From contig DASTQX010000104.1 of assembly GCA_035761505.1 (NCBI GenBank), forward strand, positions 1-23,087: a stretch of DNA of 23,087 bases, written 5' to 3'. Below, one piece after another: positions 14,087-22,400 of this stretch (position 1 is its first letter; every line of letters starts with the position of its first letter). This DNA comes from JAIVJM01 sp035761505. Its GTDB lineage: Bacteria > Acidobacteriota > Blastocatellia > Pyrinomonadales > Pyrinomonadaceae. A program made the position numbers and the translations under genes. The notes under the pieces were generated by a model that was not told the DNA's origin, ran no database searches, and saw nothing but the letters and a program-made list of their open reading frames with translations.

Positions 14087-14347
14087 CTCCCTTGCAGGAA
14101 GGTTCGCCGCCTGTAACTCACAATTCTGCCTTTGCCGGAAGTTCAGCTCAGACGGGAGCGGCAAAGGATTTCATTCAGCAACGCAAATTTCAACGACCTC
14201 ACGCTCCGGCGGAGAGTTACGGCTTCTTCACCCGTAGTCTGACTGTGAATATCTCCTTGTCCCAGTGCACTTATCCCTCAACGAGAGCCACGTCCGGCGG
14301 ACGGGTTCTTGCACACCTCAACCTCGCAACCCTTCCAAGGAGGAGAA
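14087..14347 (+). other. long structured 5' leader of the M4 protease gene
   Basis: Between the predicted promoter and the ATG there is no credible gene. The leader has a perfect 9-bp stem, CCTTTGCCG (14129-14137) with CGGCAAAGG (14159-14167), around a 21-nt loop, and small hairpins at CTCCGGCGGAG (about 14203-14213) and CGTCCGGCGGACG (14291-14303), the last one 34 nt before a strong AAGGAGGAG ribosome site. I cannot match it to a known riboswitch class. Confidence 0.4.
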
Positions 14348-16018
14348 ATGAAGAAAGTTTTTGCGTTACTTGTTGTGACCGCGATGTGCGCGTTGCTGAT
14401 CGCGCCGGGAATTGTCTCCGGCGAAAAGTCGGATAAGGCCAAGAAGGCCGATAAGCTGGCGAAGGCCGAAGCGGCCAGCCTTTTGCGACTCCAGAAGAAA
14501 CTCGCCCGCAAGGGCATCGCCCCGAACGACGTGAAGACGCTGCGCGTCTTCGAGGACAACGACCGCGCCGAGCGCGTCCACACGCACGTCCAGCAGACAC
14601 ACCACGGCGTCCCCGTCTTCGGCGGCGAAGCCATCGTCCACCTCGACGCCGCGAGCGAAACCGAGGTCGAAGAGACGACCGACAATCTCATCCCGGACGT
14701 GTCGGCCTACACCTTCCCCAACCTCACGCCGGAGGACGCCGTCTTCAAAGCGAAAGGGAAGTACAAGGAGAAGAAGGGCTGCGACGACTGTCTGACCGAC
14801 GCCCCGCGGACAGACCTCTGGGTGCTCCGCCACGAAGGAGTTGACCATCTCACCTACCGCGTCCAACTCGCGCGCCTCGACGGCACCGAGCACACCTCCG
14901 AGCCCGTTTACTTCATTGACGCCATCTCCGGCGAACTCGTGTGGAGCTACGACAACCTCCAGACGCAGGCCGCGACCGGCAGCGGCGTCTCGCTCTACAG
15001 CGGCACGCAGACCATCAACACGACGCTTTCGGGCGGCAGCTACTACATGGAAGACCTGACGCGCGCCGTCGGCACCTTCGACAACCGCAACACGGCGAAG
15101 ATCAACGCGATGATGGGCTACATCAGCAGCTACGGCTCGATCTACCGTTTCAACGACGCCGACAACGTCTGGAACGCGACGACGGCGAAGGCGGGCGTTG
15201 ACGCTCACTACGGCGCGGCGAAGGTCTATGACTACTTCCTCAACGTCCACGGGCGCAACGGCATTGACGGTGCGGGCGGCCCGCGCACGCTGGCCTCGGT
15301 CGCCGGTTCGCCCGCGCTCATCAGCTCCATCGTCCACTTCGGCAAGAGCTACAACAACGCCTTTTGGAGCAGCGCCCGCAACCAGATGTTCTACGGCGAC
15401 GGCGACGGCGTGAACTTCTCGCCGCTGGTCACCTTAGACATCTGCGGCCACGAGATGCAGCACGGCATCACCTCGCGGACGGCGAACCTGACCTACGCGA
15501 ACGAGTCGGGCGCTCTCAACGAGTCTTGGTCGGATGTCTTCGGCGCGATGGTCGAGCTTTACGCCGAGGGCGCGGAGACGACCGAGACGTGGTGGGTCGG
15601 CGAGGACGCCAACACGCCCGGCGTCGCCGGAGACGCGCTGCGCTACATGGACAGGCCGCACAACGCGGGCAACTACGGCTACACGACGAACGACGACCCC
15701 GACCACTACTCGGAACGCTACACGGGGACGGGCGACGGCGGCGGCGTCCACATCAACTCCGGCATCCCCAACCACGTCTTTTACCTCCTCGCCAAAGGCG
15801 GCCCGCACGCGCACATCGCCGGGACTCCGGTCGTCGGCATCGGCGCGGACAAGGCGGCGAGAATCTGGTACAAGGCGCTGACGACCTACATGACCTCCTC
15901 GACCAACTTCGCGGGCGCGCGCACCGCGACCATCAACGCGGCCAACGCGCTCTACGGCGTCGGCAGCGCCGAGTCCGTCTCCGTCGCGCAGGCGTGGACG
16001 GCCTGCGGCGTCCTCTAA
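14348..16018 (+). CDS. secreted M4-family (thermolysin-like) zinc metalloprotease
   Basis: A 556-residue preproprotein. The ATG at 14348 follows a strong AAGGAGGAG site and starts a signal peptide (MKKVFALLVVTAMCALLIAP, cleavage near residue 25). Residues about 26-205 form the FTP/PepSY-type propeptide (VHTHVQQTHHGVPVFGGEAI, PVYFIDAISGELVWSYDNLQ), which in this family acts as chaperone and inhibitor. The mature enzyme carries the zinc motif GHEMQHGIT (His368, Glu369, His372), the third ligand Glu392 in ALNESWSDVFG, 24 residues after the first His as in thermolysin, and the proton-donor region GGVHINSGIPNHVFY with His468. All catalytic residues are present. It has its own promoter and a perfect terminator hairpin, so it is probably a single-gene unit making an extracellular protease. 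Confidence 0.96.
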   Translation: MKKVFALLVVTAMCALLIAPGIVSGEKSDKAKKADKLAKAEAASLLRLQKKLARKGIAPNDVKTLRVFEDNDRAERVHTHVQQTHHGVPVFGGEAIVHLDAASETEVEETTDNLIPDVSAYTFPNLTPEDAVFKAKGKYKEKKGCDDCLTDAPRTDLWVLRHEGVDHLTYRVQLARLDGTEHTSEPVYFIDAISGELVWSYDNLQTQAATGSGVSLYSGTQTINTTLSGGSYYMEDLTRAVGTFDNRNTAKINAMMGYISSYGSIYRFNDADNVWNATTAKAGVDAHYGAAKVYDYFLNVHGRNGIDGAGGPRTLASVAGSPALISSIVHFGKSYNNAFWSSARNQMFYGDGDGVNFSPLVTLDICGHEMQHGITSRTANLTYANESGALNESWSDVFGAMVELYAEGAETTETWWVGEDANTPGVAGDALRYMDRPHNAGNYGYTTNDDPDHYSERYTGTGDGGGVHINSGIPNHVFYLLAKGGPHAHIAGTPVVGIGADKAARIWYKALTTYMTSSTNFAGARTATINAANALYGVGSAESVSVAQAWTACGVL

Positions 16019-16049
16019 ACTTTAGAGCCGCAACGCACGGACAGAATGA

Positions 16050-16088
16050 AAGAGGGCGCGGAAGTGACTGTCACTTCCGCGCCCTCTT
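16050..16088. terminator. strong hairpin terminator between convergent genes
   Basis: An 18-bp perfect stem (16050-16067 with 16071-16088) around the 3-nt loop CTG, 31 bases after the protease stop and 23 bases before the end of the convergent minus-strand gene. It ends in TCTTCGTCTTC on the plus strand and is preceded by GAATGAA, so it can stop transcription from the plus side and probably from both. Confidence 0.8.
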
Positions 16089-16111
16089 CGTCTTCAAACT
16101 TCGCGCCGCCC

Positions 16112-17134
16112 TTACAGCGACGGCCTGTCGCGGTGCCACGGCTTCTTGAAGCGGAGGAGGTTGGCTCCGGTGCGGGTCGGGTTAAGGAGCACGCGCGCGG
16201 CGATTTTGAGGAGGATGTTGTCGGTGCGTGACTCGACGGCGCGGACGGCGAAGCGGTCGAGCGCGTCTTCGGCGACGAGCCAGACGGCCCCGCCCAACGG
16301 CGTCACCACGAGGTCTATCCAGGTCTGCTTGCCGTGCAGCCCGACGTTGCCGATGGAAGCCTGACTGACCGGGCCGATCTCGAACTGCGTGCTCCACGCC
16401 GCCGACCACGCGACGGCCTTCAGGCGGCTCCGCCAGTAAGCGCCCCCGCGCCCGAAGCGCGCCGACTTTCCGCGCGGGTCGTTCTGCACATAGACGAAGC
16501 CGAGGAGCGAGCCCTGCATCGGATGCGCGACGTAGTTGGTGAAGAACTTCCCGCCGTCGGCCCACTTGCCGAGACTCTTCACCGAGCGGAAGTAGTCGCC
16601 GAAGAAGGGGCCGGAGAGGTCGCGCCGCGTCTTCGGCTGCGTGAGGGCGTAGCCGTGCTGCACGGCGAGGAAGAGCAAAGCCTGCTCGGTGGCGGGCCTC
16701 CAATCAAAACCTCTGCGCAAAGCGTCGCGCGCCGCGTCGTTCGCGTCGTCCGCGCCCTCTTCCGGCGCGAGGCCGAGCGCCGGTTCGACAGAGAGCCGTG
16801 CGCCGCCCCCTTCGTCATACGTCTCCGCCTCGGAGCCCTCGGAGAAATCCGCTTCAGGTGAAGGCGCGGGCGAAGGTTGCGGCGTCGCCGTCGCGCCCGG
16901 CGTTCCCGTCGGCTCGCTCGCGGGCGAAGGGGCCGCGAGGCCGCGACCTCTCACGGCTTCATCAGCTTCAACGCCGTCAACTTCGTCGCGCCCCTCTTTA
17001 TCTACTTTCGCCCCGTGCGCCTGTCCCTCGTCCCGGCGCGTCGTCTGCGCCCCGGCTGGCCGCGACGCCGCGAAGAGTACGACAGCGGAAAGCCCCGCAC
17101 ACAAACTCGCGCTCAACCACAACCTCTGTCTCAT
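16112..17134 (-). CDS. exported protein of unknown function
   Basis: A 340-residue protein I do not recognise firmly. The ATG at 17132-17134 has AAGGGG 8 nt upstream and starts a signal peptide (MRQRLWLSASLCAGL, AGA cleavage near residue 30). Residues about 31-130 are acidic and Pro/Ala/Glu-rich, probably disordered. From about residue 145 the sequence is a well-ordered domain with aromatic and Gly-rich motifs: SGPFFGDYFRSVKSL, FFTNYVAHPMQGS (His204), GFVYVQNDPRG, and a C-terminal VVTPLGGAVWLVAEDALDRF. The NYVAHPxxGS motif and alternating hydrophobic pattern are reminiscent of outer-membrane-associated proteins of unknown function, but the family is uncertain. It is convergent with the protease and follows the methyltransferase gene by 90 bases. 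Confidence 0.7.
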   Translation of the reverse strand: MRQRLWLSASLCAGLSAVVLFAASRPAGAQTTRRDEGQAHGAKVDKEGRDEVDGVEADEAVRGRGLAAPSPASEPTGTPGATATPQPSPAPSPEADFSEGSEAETYDEGGGARLSVEPALGLAPEEGADDANDAARDALRRGFDWRPATEQALLFLAVQHGYALTQPKTRRDLSGPFFGDYFRSVKSLGKWADGGKFFTNYVAHPMQGSLLGFVYVQNDPRGKSARFGRGGAYWRSRLKAVAWSAAWSTQFEIGPVSQASIGNVGLHGKQTWIDLVVTPLGGAVWLVAEDALDRFAVRAVESRTDNILLKIAARVLLNPTRTGANLLRFKKPWHRDRPSL

Positions 17135-17224
17135 CAACTGTCCCCTTGTTTGTCGCCCGCCCACTTTGACCGGATTTAAGAGAAGCCCCGGCGAGGCTTT
17201 CGTCCGACTCGTCCGCCATCGCGC

Positions 17225-17992
17225 TCAAGCGACGCGCCGCAGATACCAGACGGGCGCGTGGAAAAGAAAACGTCTCTCGCCGTCGCCGCCGAACAGTGGC
17301 CGCGTCGTCTCGACAATCCAGCGCCGCGCCTCGGAAGCCTCCTCGCGCCCGCCGCCCTCGACCACCGCGATGACGTTGCTCTGCGAGAGCAGGTAGTCCG
17401 CCAGCCCCTCGACCGAGAAGCTAATCTCGTGCGGCAGCAACTCGTGCGCCAGCAGGCGGAAGCCCTCGCGCGTGGCATCCTCATCGGACAGTTGTGTCCA
17501 GACCCGTAGCGGGCTCGGATAGCGTTCGAGATACGACTCTCGGTGCCAGCGCGTGAACGCCTCATCACCCTCCGGCGCTCCCGCGAAGTAATTGTCATAG
17601 ACGACGAGTTTTCCATCCGCGCGTAAAACCCTCCGCGCCTCCGCGAAGAACCTTGCGCGGTCGAGCCAGTGCAAGACCTGACTCACGGTCATCAGGTCGA
17701 ACACGCCCTCGCCGAAGGGCAGGCGCTCGGCCTCGGCCACGACGTAAGCCACGCCCGCGCGCCTCGGCGCGTGCGCGACCATCGCCGCCGACGCGTCCAC
17801 GCCGACGACCTCCGCCGCCAACTCTCGGAGCGCCGCCGTCGAGAGCCCCGTCCCGCAGCCCACGTCGAGCGCGTGTGCCAGAGGCTCCTTCAGGCCGAAG
17901 ACCTCCTTCGCCCGCCCGACCACCAACGGGTGAAAAAAGGGTCGCCCCTTCGCGTATCTCTCCGCCGCCGACGCGGGGCCGAAGAAGTTCAT
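17225..17992 (-). CDS. class I SAM-dependent methyltransferase
   Basis: A 255-residue protein with the Rossmann-type SAM site: motif I HALDVGCGTGLSTAAL (residues 40-55), the acidic end of strand 2 in VVGVDASAAMVAHA, motif post-II AEAERLPFGEGVFDLMTVSQ and LHWLDRARFFAEARRVLRADG as motif III, all in the usual order for the UbiE/Methyltransf_11 group. The C-terminal 100 residues (SPLRVWTQLSDEDATREGF onward) resemble the plant/bacterial small-molecule methyltransferases that follow this fold; the substrate cannot be inferred. No ribosome site is evident before the ATG at 17990-17992. Neighbours are an orphan HicB-like gene upstream and the exported unknown downstream, neither of which suggests a substrate. 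Confidence 0.9.
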   Translation of the reverse strand: MNFFGPASAAERYAKGRPFFHPLVVGRAKEVFGLKEPLAHALDVGCGTGLSTAALRELAAEVVGVDASAAMVAHAPRRAGVAYVVAEAERLPFGEGVFDLMTVSQVLHWLDRARFFAEARRVLRADGKLVVYDNYFAGAPEGDEAFTRWHRESYLERYPSPLRVWTQLSDEDATREGFRLLAHELLPHEISFSVEGLADYLLSQSNVIAVVEGGGREEASEARRWIVETTRPLFGGDGERRFLFHAPVWYLRRVA

Positions 17993-18042
17993 CGCTCGTT
18001 TACGCCGAGGCCGAAGGGGGCGCGGCCCGGAGGTGCTTTAAG

Positions 18043-18070
18043 GGGAGAAACGAAAAGGGAGAAACGAAGG
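18043..18070. repeat. short heptamer array (GGGAGAA ACGAARR)
   Basis: A 14-nt unit, made of the two heptamers GGGAGAA and ACGAAAA, is repeated once with two changes (18043-18056 and 18057-18070). No inverted partner is seen. It lies in the 122-base gap between the HicB-like gene and the methyltransferase, which otherwise holds no feature I can name. Confidence 0.6.
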
Positions 18071-18114
18071 CGTGAGCTTCACAGAAGCCTTTAAACTCTT
18101 CGACGGTCAGGCCG

Positions 18115-18285
18115 TCACGCGTCCTTCCCTAACTCGCTCACGACGGCGAGGTATTCGCGGATCGCGTCCTGAATGTTGTCGAGGGCTTCTTCTTCCGTCT
18201 CCCCTTGTGACCAGCAGCCGGGCAGGCCGGGGCACGAGACGCTGTAGCCCTCCTCGGATTTTTGTAGGACGACTTTGTAGTTCAT
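18115..18285 (-). CDS. orphan HicB-family antitoxin-like protein
   Basis: A 56-residue protein from the ATG at 18283-18285, which has a strong AGGAGG site 7 nt upstream. The sequence MNYKVVLQKSEEGYSVSCPG followed by LPGCWSQGETEEEALDNI is the partial-RNase-H-like fold of HicB, with the conserved PGLPGCxSQGxTxxEAL motif and the AIREYL helix. It is shorter than typical HicB (70-130 residues): it stops after ELGKDA where others continue with a short beta strand or a DNA-binding domain. No hicA-like gene (about 60-80 residues, with a GSH motif) is found on either side, so it appears to be an orphan. It sits 46 bases after the hydrolase gene on the same strand. Confidence 0.82.
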   Translation of the reverse strand: MNYKVVLQKSEEGYSVSCPGLPGCWSQGETEEEALDNIQDAIREYLAVVSELGKDA

Positions 18286-18331
18286 GTGCTGCCTCCTGCC
18301 TGATGATACCTTTCGGAAGGCTCGGTAGTCA

Positions 18332-19351
18332 TCAAATGTCGGGGGCGGGTTGTTCGAGGGCGCGGGGGCGCAGGGGCGCGGGGGGCTTCGAGCGCAACGC
18401 CTCGCGGAGCAAGGAGTTGAAGCGCTCGGCGTGCTCCTCCTGCGGCATGAGGCGGCAGCGGTCGAAGATTTCGAGTCGGGCGCGGGGGTTGAGTCGGAGA
18501 AGCAGCCCGGCCTGCTCGACGGGGTTGGCCGTGTCCTGCTTGCCCCAGACAAGCGTCAGAGGGTGGCGCAGCCGCGCGAAGGGCTCGCGGATGTCGGTGT
18601 TGAGGTAGCCGGAGATGAAGGCCGTCACGGCGTACTGCGCGCCGGGGAGGTGGCTGACGGCGTAGTGGTGCGCGACGAGTCGCGGCGTGACGAAGCGCTT
18701 CTCGTAGAAGAGGCGCGTGCGCGCGAAGTCGCGGATGCTGCGCTCGCTCGTCATCGCGTTGTAGAAGGACTCGCCCAAGACCGGCGAGTGGAGCAGCCCG
18801 TAGAAGGCCGCGCCCGACATGCCGGGCCGCGCGCTCATGTTGTCGGCCCCGGTCGGCGAGACGAGGACGAGCGATTCGACGAGTTCCGGGTGCTCGTCCG
18901 CCACGCGCACGGCGAAGGCCGCGCTCAGCGAGTGCGCGACGACGTGCGCGGGCCGCCCGACCGCTTCGCGGAGGAAGTCGGCGAGCATCTCGACGTAGAG
19001 TTCGGCGGAGTAAGGAACGTTGGCGGGCTTGTCCGAGTAGCCGAAGCCGAGGAGGTCGACGGCGTAGGCGCGGAAGTCGGAGGCGAGCGGCTCGAAGTTG
19101 CGCCGCCACATGAAGGAGCGCGCGCCCGCCCCGATGCCGTGGACGAAGACGACGGGCGGCGCTTCCGCAGGCCCGGCGTGGCGGTAGAAGACTTGCCCGT
19201 GCTGCCACTCGAACGTGCCCGCCTCGCCGCCGAGCGCGCCCGTCTCCGGCTCCTCGACGCCGCTCGCAACCGCCGCGTTCAGCGCCGCCATCGCCGCCAC
19301 CCCGGCACCCCCGGCCAGCAAGCCCTTCCAGAGTTTCTCGAACCTACCCAT
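18332..19351 (-). CDS. alpha/beta-hydrolase fold protein with atypical catalytic residues
   Basis: A 339-residue protein from the ATG at 19349-19351 (MGRFEKLWKG); an upstream ATG at 19396 lies in repeat DNA. Residues 9-31 are a hydrophobic, Ala/Gly-rich segment that could be a membrane anchor or signal. The hydrolase fold is clear: VVFVHGIGAGARSFMWRRNF (oxyanion region), AYAVDLLGFGYSDKP, the nucleophile elbow VVAHSLSAAFAVRVA with Ser141, and the acid VWGKQDTANP with Asp273. Two features are odd. The elbow reads A-H-S-L-S instead of G-x-S-x-G, and the motif that normally reads CGHxPxxExPExF is here CRLMPQEEHAERF, with Leu301 where the catalytic His belongs. It may be a specialised or inactive member. 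The ribonuclease gene lies upstream and the HicB-like gene downstream. Confidence 0.85.
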   Translation of the reverse strand: MGRFEKLWKGLLAGGAGVAAMAALNAAVASGVEEPETGALGGEAGTFEWQHGQVFYRHAGPAEAPPVVFVHGIGAGARSFMWRRNFEPLASDFRAYAVDLLGFGYSDKPANVPYSAELYVEMLADFLREAVGRPAHVVAHSLSAAFAVRVADEHPELVESLVLVSPTGADNMSARPGMSGAAFYGLLHSPVLGESFYNAMTSERSIRDFARTRLFYEKRFVTPRLVAHHYAVSHLPGAQYAVTAFISGYLNTDIREPFARLRHPLTLVWGKQDTANPVEQAGLLLRLNPRARLEIFDRCRLMPQEEHAERFNSLLREALRSKPPAPLRPRALEQPAPDI

Positions 19352-19361
19352 ATGAAGAACA

Positions 19362-19448
19362 GTGAGGCGTGACGAGTGACGAGTGACGGGTGACAAGTTA
19401 GAGACAAGAACCTCTCTTGCTCGTCACCTGTCACCCGCCACTCGTCAC
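19362..19448. repeat. inverted heptamer array (GTGACGR / YYGTCAC)
   Basis: Left arm: GTGAGGC, then GTGACGA twice, GTGACGG and GTGACAA in exact 7-nt register (19362-19396). Right arm: four YYGTCAC-type units (19421-19448). The 22 bases 19376-19397 pair with 19427-19448 with only two mismatches, and a small CAAGA/TCTTG stem sits between, so the whole gap between the ribonuclease stop and the hydrolase start can fold into one hairpin. Same word family as 7083-7103. Confidence 0.9.
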
Positions 19449-19453
19449 TGTTT

Positions 19454-22400
19454 TTAAATAAACGCGAAGTCGAACTGCTCCTGATGGACGTGGCCGTCGC
19501 TGGTCACGTCCACCGCGCCGAGGTAGTCCTCGATCTCGCCGAGCACGTCGCGCTCGGTCGAGCGCAAGGCGCGCGCGACTTCCGGATGGACGCGGAGCGT
19601 CGTCTGCTTGAAGTGCTCGCCGTCCTGCGCCCGCGCGAGGCTGCGCGCCTCTTCGAGGATTTCGTAGCAGACCGTCTGCGGCGACTTCACGAGCCCCGCG
19701 CCCTGACAGTAAGGGCAGGGCGCGCAGAGCGTGCGTTCGAGCGATTGCTTGACGCGCTTGCGCGTCATGATGACGAGGCCGAAGTCGTTGAACGAGAGCA
19801 CCTTCGTCGGCGACTTGTCGTGCCTCAAGGCGTCCTGCAAGGCCGCCATCACGCGGTTGCGGTTGCGGCGGTCTTCCATGTCTATGAGGTCGAGGACGAT
19901 GATGCCGCCGAGGTCGCGCAGGCGTATCTGGCGCGCGATCTCGTCCACGGCCTCCATGTTGGTGCGCGTGATGGTGTCTTCCAGACGCGTGCCGCCGCGC
20001 CCGACGAACTTGCCCGTGTTCACGTCAATGGCGACGAGCGCCTCGGTCTGGTTGATGACGAGGTAGCCGCCCGACTTGAGCCACACGCGGGGCTTGATGG
20101 CCTTATCAATCTCGGCCTGCACGCCATAGACTTCGAGGATCGGTTCGGGCCGCGTGTGCAGCTTGACGCGATTGACGAGGCGCGGCTGGATGCGGTTGAC
20201 GAACTCGACGACCGCCAGATACTCCTCCTCGCTGTCCACGCGGATGGCCGTGAAGTCTTCGGAGAGTTGGTCGCGCAGAAGTCTCTGCACGAGGTCGAGG
20301 TCTTTGTGCGCGAGCGCCGGAGCCTTCTGCTTCTCGGCGGCGCGGCGGATGTCCTTCCACGTCCGCACGAGGTAGCGCGCGTCCTCTCGGAGTTCCTGCT
20401 CGCTGATGCCGACGCCCGCCGTGCGGACGATGAAGCCGCCCGAAGGCACGTCCTCTTCTTTGACGATTGACTGGATGAGCTTGCGCAGGCGCACGCGCTC
20501 GGAGTCGGACTCGATCTTGCGCGAGACGCCGACGTGCTCGATGGTCGGCATGTAGACGAGGAAGCGGCCCGGCAGAGCGATATGCGAAGTGATGCGCGCG
20601 CCCTTCTGCGCGATGGGCTCTTTGGCAATCTGGACGATGATCTCCTGACCTTCGCGCAGGAGGTCGGTGATGGTCGGATGCCGGTCACGACGCCCGCGAC
20701 CGCCACCGCCGCCGCCGTCTTCACGACCGCGACCGCCTTCACGACCGCCACCACCTTCACGACCGCCCTCGCGCTCGCGGCCTTCCTCACGCCCGCGTCC
20801 TTCGTCGCGCGGCCCGCGTCCGCCTTCGCGCCCGCGACCGCCGCCGCCCTCGCGGCCTTCTTCACGGCCCCGGCCACCTTCGCGCCCGCGACCTTCGGGG
20901 CGCGGCCCGCGTCCACGGTCTCCGCCCCTCGCGGACGACTCTCTTTCGCCGCCCCTCGAAGATTCCCTTTCGCCGCCGCGCGGCGCGGACTCTCTTTCGG
21001 CGACGGGCTTCGGCTGCTCGACCGGGGAGGGCGCGGCCTCGGCCTCGGCGGGAGGCGCGGCCAGCGTCTCCGGCTCGTCGGTCAGGAGTTCGGCCTCGCC
21101 GTTCTGACCCTCCAACTGCTCCTCGCCGTTCTCGCCGGCGGGCTTGCCCGACTTGCCGCGACGGCGGCGACCGCCACGCCGCGCGAACTCGCCGCGCGGC
21201 GGGCGCGAAGTCACGCTCGCGTCGGCGTCTTCGAGTTGCGCCTTGTCGGCGTCGCCCTCGGCCCCTTCCGCTTTGCCCTTGCGCGAGCGGCCCTTCGACG
21301 CCGACTTGGCGGCGGACTTGGCCGCGCTCTTGCTCGCGGTCTTCTTCGACGAAGTGGCGGCGGCGCGCGTGCGGCGTTTGCCCGCCGTCGCCGCAGCTTC
21401 CGTCTCGCCCTCAACTTCGCCGACCAGCTCCGCCGTGACTCCCTTAGTCAGTTTCGCCTGCGTCGCGTCCGAGCCTTTCTTCGACCCGCGTTTGGAGGGA
21501 GCGCGGCCCGCCGCCGCCGCCGGGGCTTCGCCGCGCTTGCTTGCGCCGCGACGGCCCTTCGACGAGGCGGCGGCACCGGAAGATTCGACGACCGACTCGA
21601 CGGCCTTCTCGTCGTCGCTCACGCGCTCGAAAGACTGTGCGCCCGTGGCGAAGGCGTCGGTGCCCGTAATCTCTTCGGCGAGGTGCGCGACCGAGGCGGC
21701 CACCTCCTCGCGCACGGCCCGCGTGCTTTGAGTCGAGGCGTCGCCGTCGCCGCCGTCGTCTTCGATGCGCTCGAAGCCCGCGTCGCCGGACGTGCCCGCG
21801 CCGAGCAGGGAGCCGACCTCCGCCGTCTTCGTCGTGTCCATGTCGAACTCGATGGCGCGAATCTGGTCGAGCATCCGCTCTTGAAGTCTCGCGTCCTTGA
21901 ACATCGCGCCGTTCGCGGCTGACTCCTCTTCATCAACGATGCGCTCGAACGAGTCCGCGCCCGCGACGAAGGGCGTCTCGATCTCCTCGCCGCCGAGCAG
22001 AGAGGCTTCGCGGCCCGCCTGCGGCTCTCCGCCGCGCGGCTCTCTGCCCGCCGAAGGCTCGTCCCTCTCCTTGCGACCCCTGCGGCCCCTTTCACGACGA
22101 CGCCCGCCGCCCGCCTCTCTCTCTTCGGTCGCGCCAGCAGCGACTTCTTCATCGTCAACGACGCGCGACGACGCGGCCTGCGCCGCTTCGGGACGCGTCG
22201 AGGCAACGACCTCGGAAGGCGTTCCTTCCTCTTCGTCATCGCCTGAGGCTTCGGCCCCTGAGCCGTCGGCCTGTTCCTGCGCCGACTCCATCTGCCGCTC
22301 GCGTTCGATGCGCGCGCGCTCGATGCGCTCGGCGGCGGCGCGCGAGGCCGTCTCGTCGTCCGCGCCCTCGGTCTTCTTCTTGTCGACGACGATGCGCTCG

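Noticed and set aside
14087..14347. Cyclic di-GMP (GEMM) riboswitch before the protease
   Set aside because: The expected conserved bases of the class are not found in order; only generic hairpins are visible.
17183..17199. Small hairpin AAGCC/GGCTT after the methyltransferase as terminator
   Set aside because: A 5-bp stem with no proper T-run is too weak to call.
19352..19396. Earlier start of the alpha/beta hydrolase (MSPVTRHSSRLTVLH)
   Set aside because: These 15 residues come from the GTGACGR repeat array and there is no ribosome site before them.
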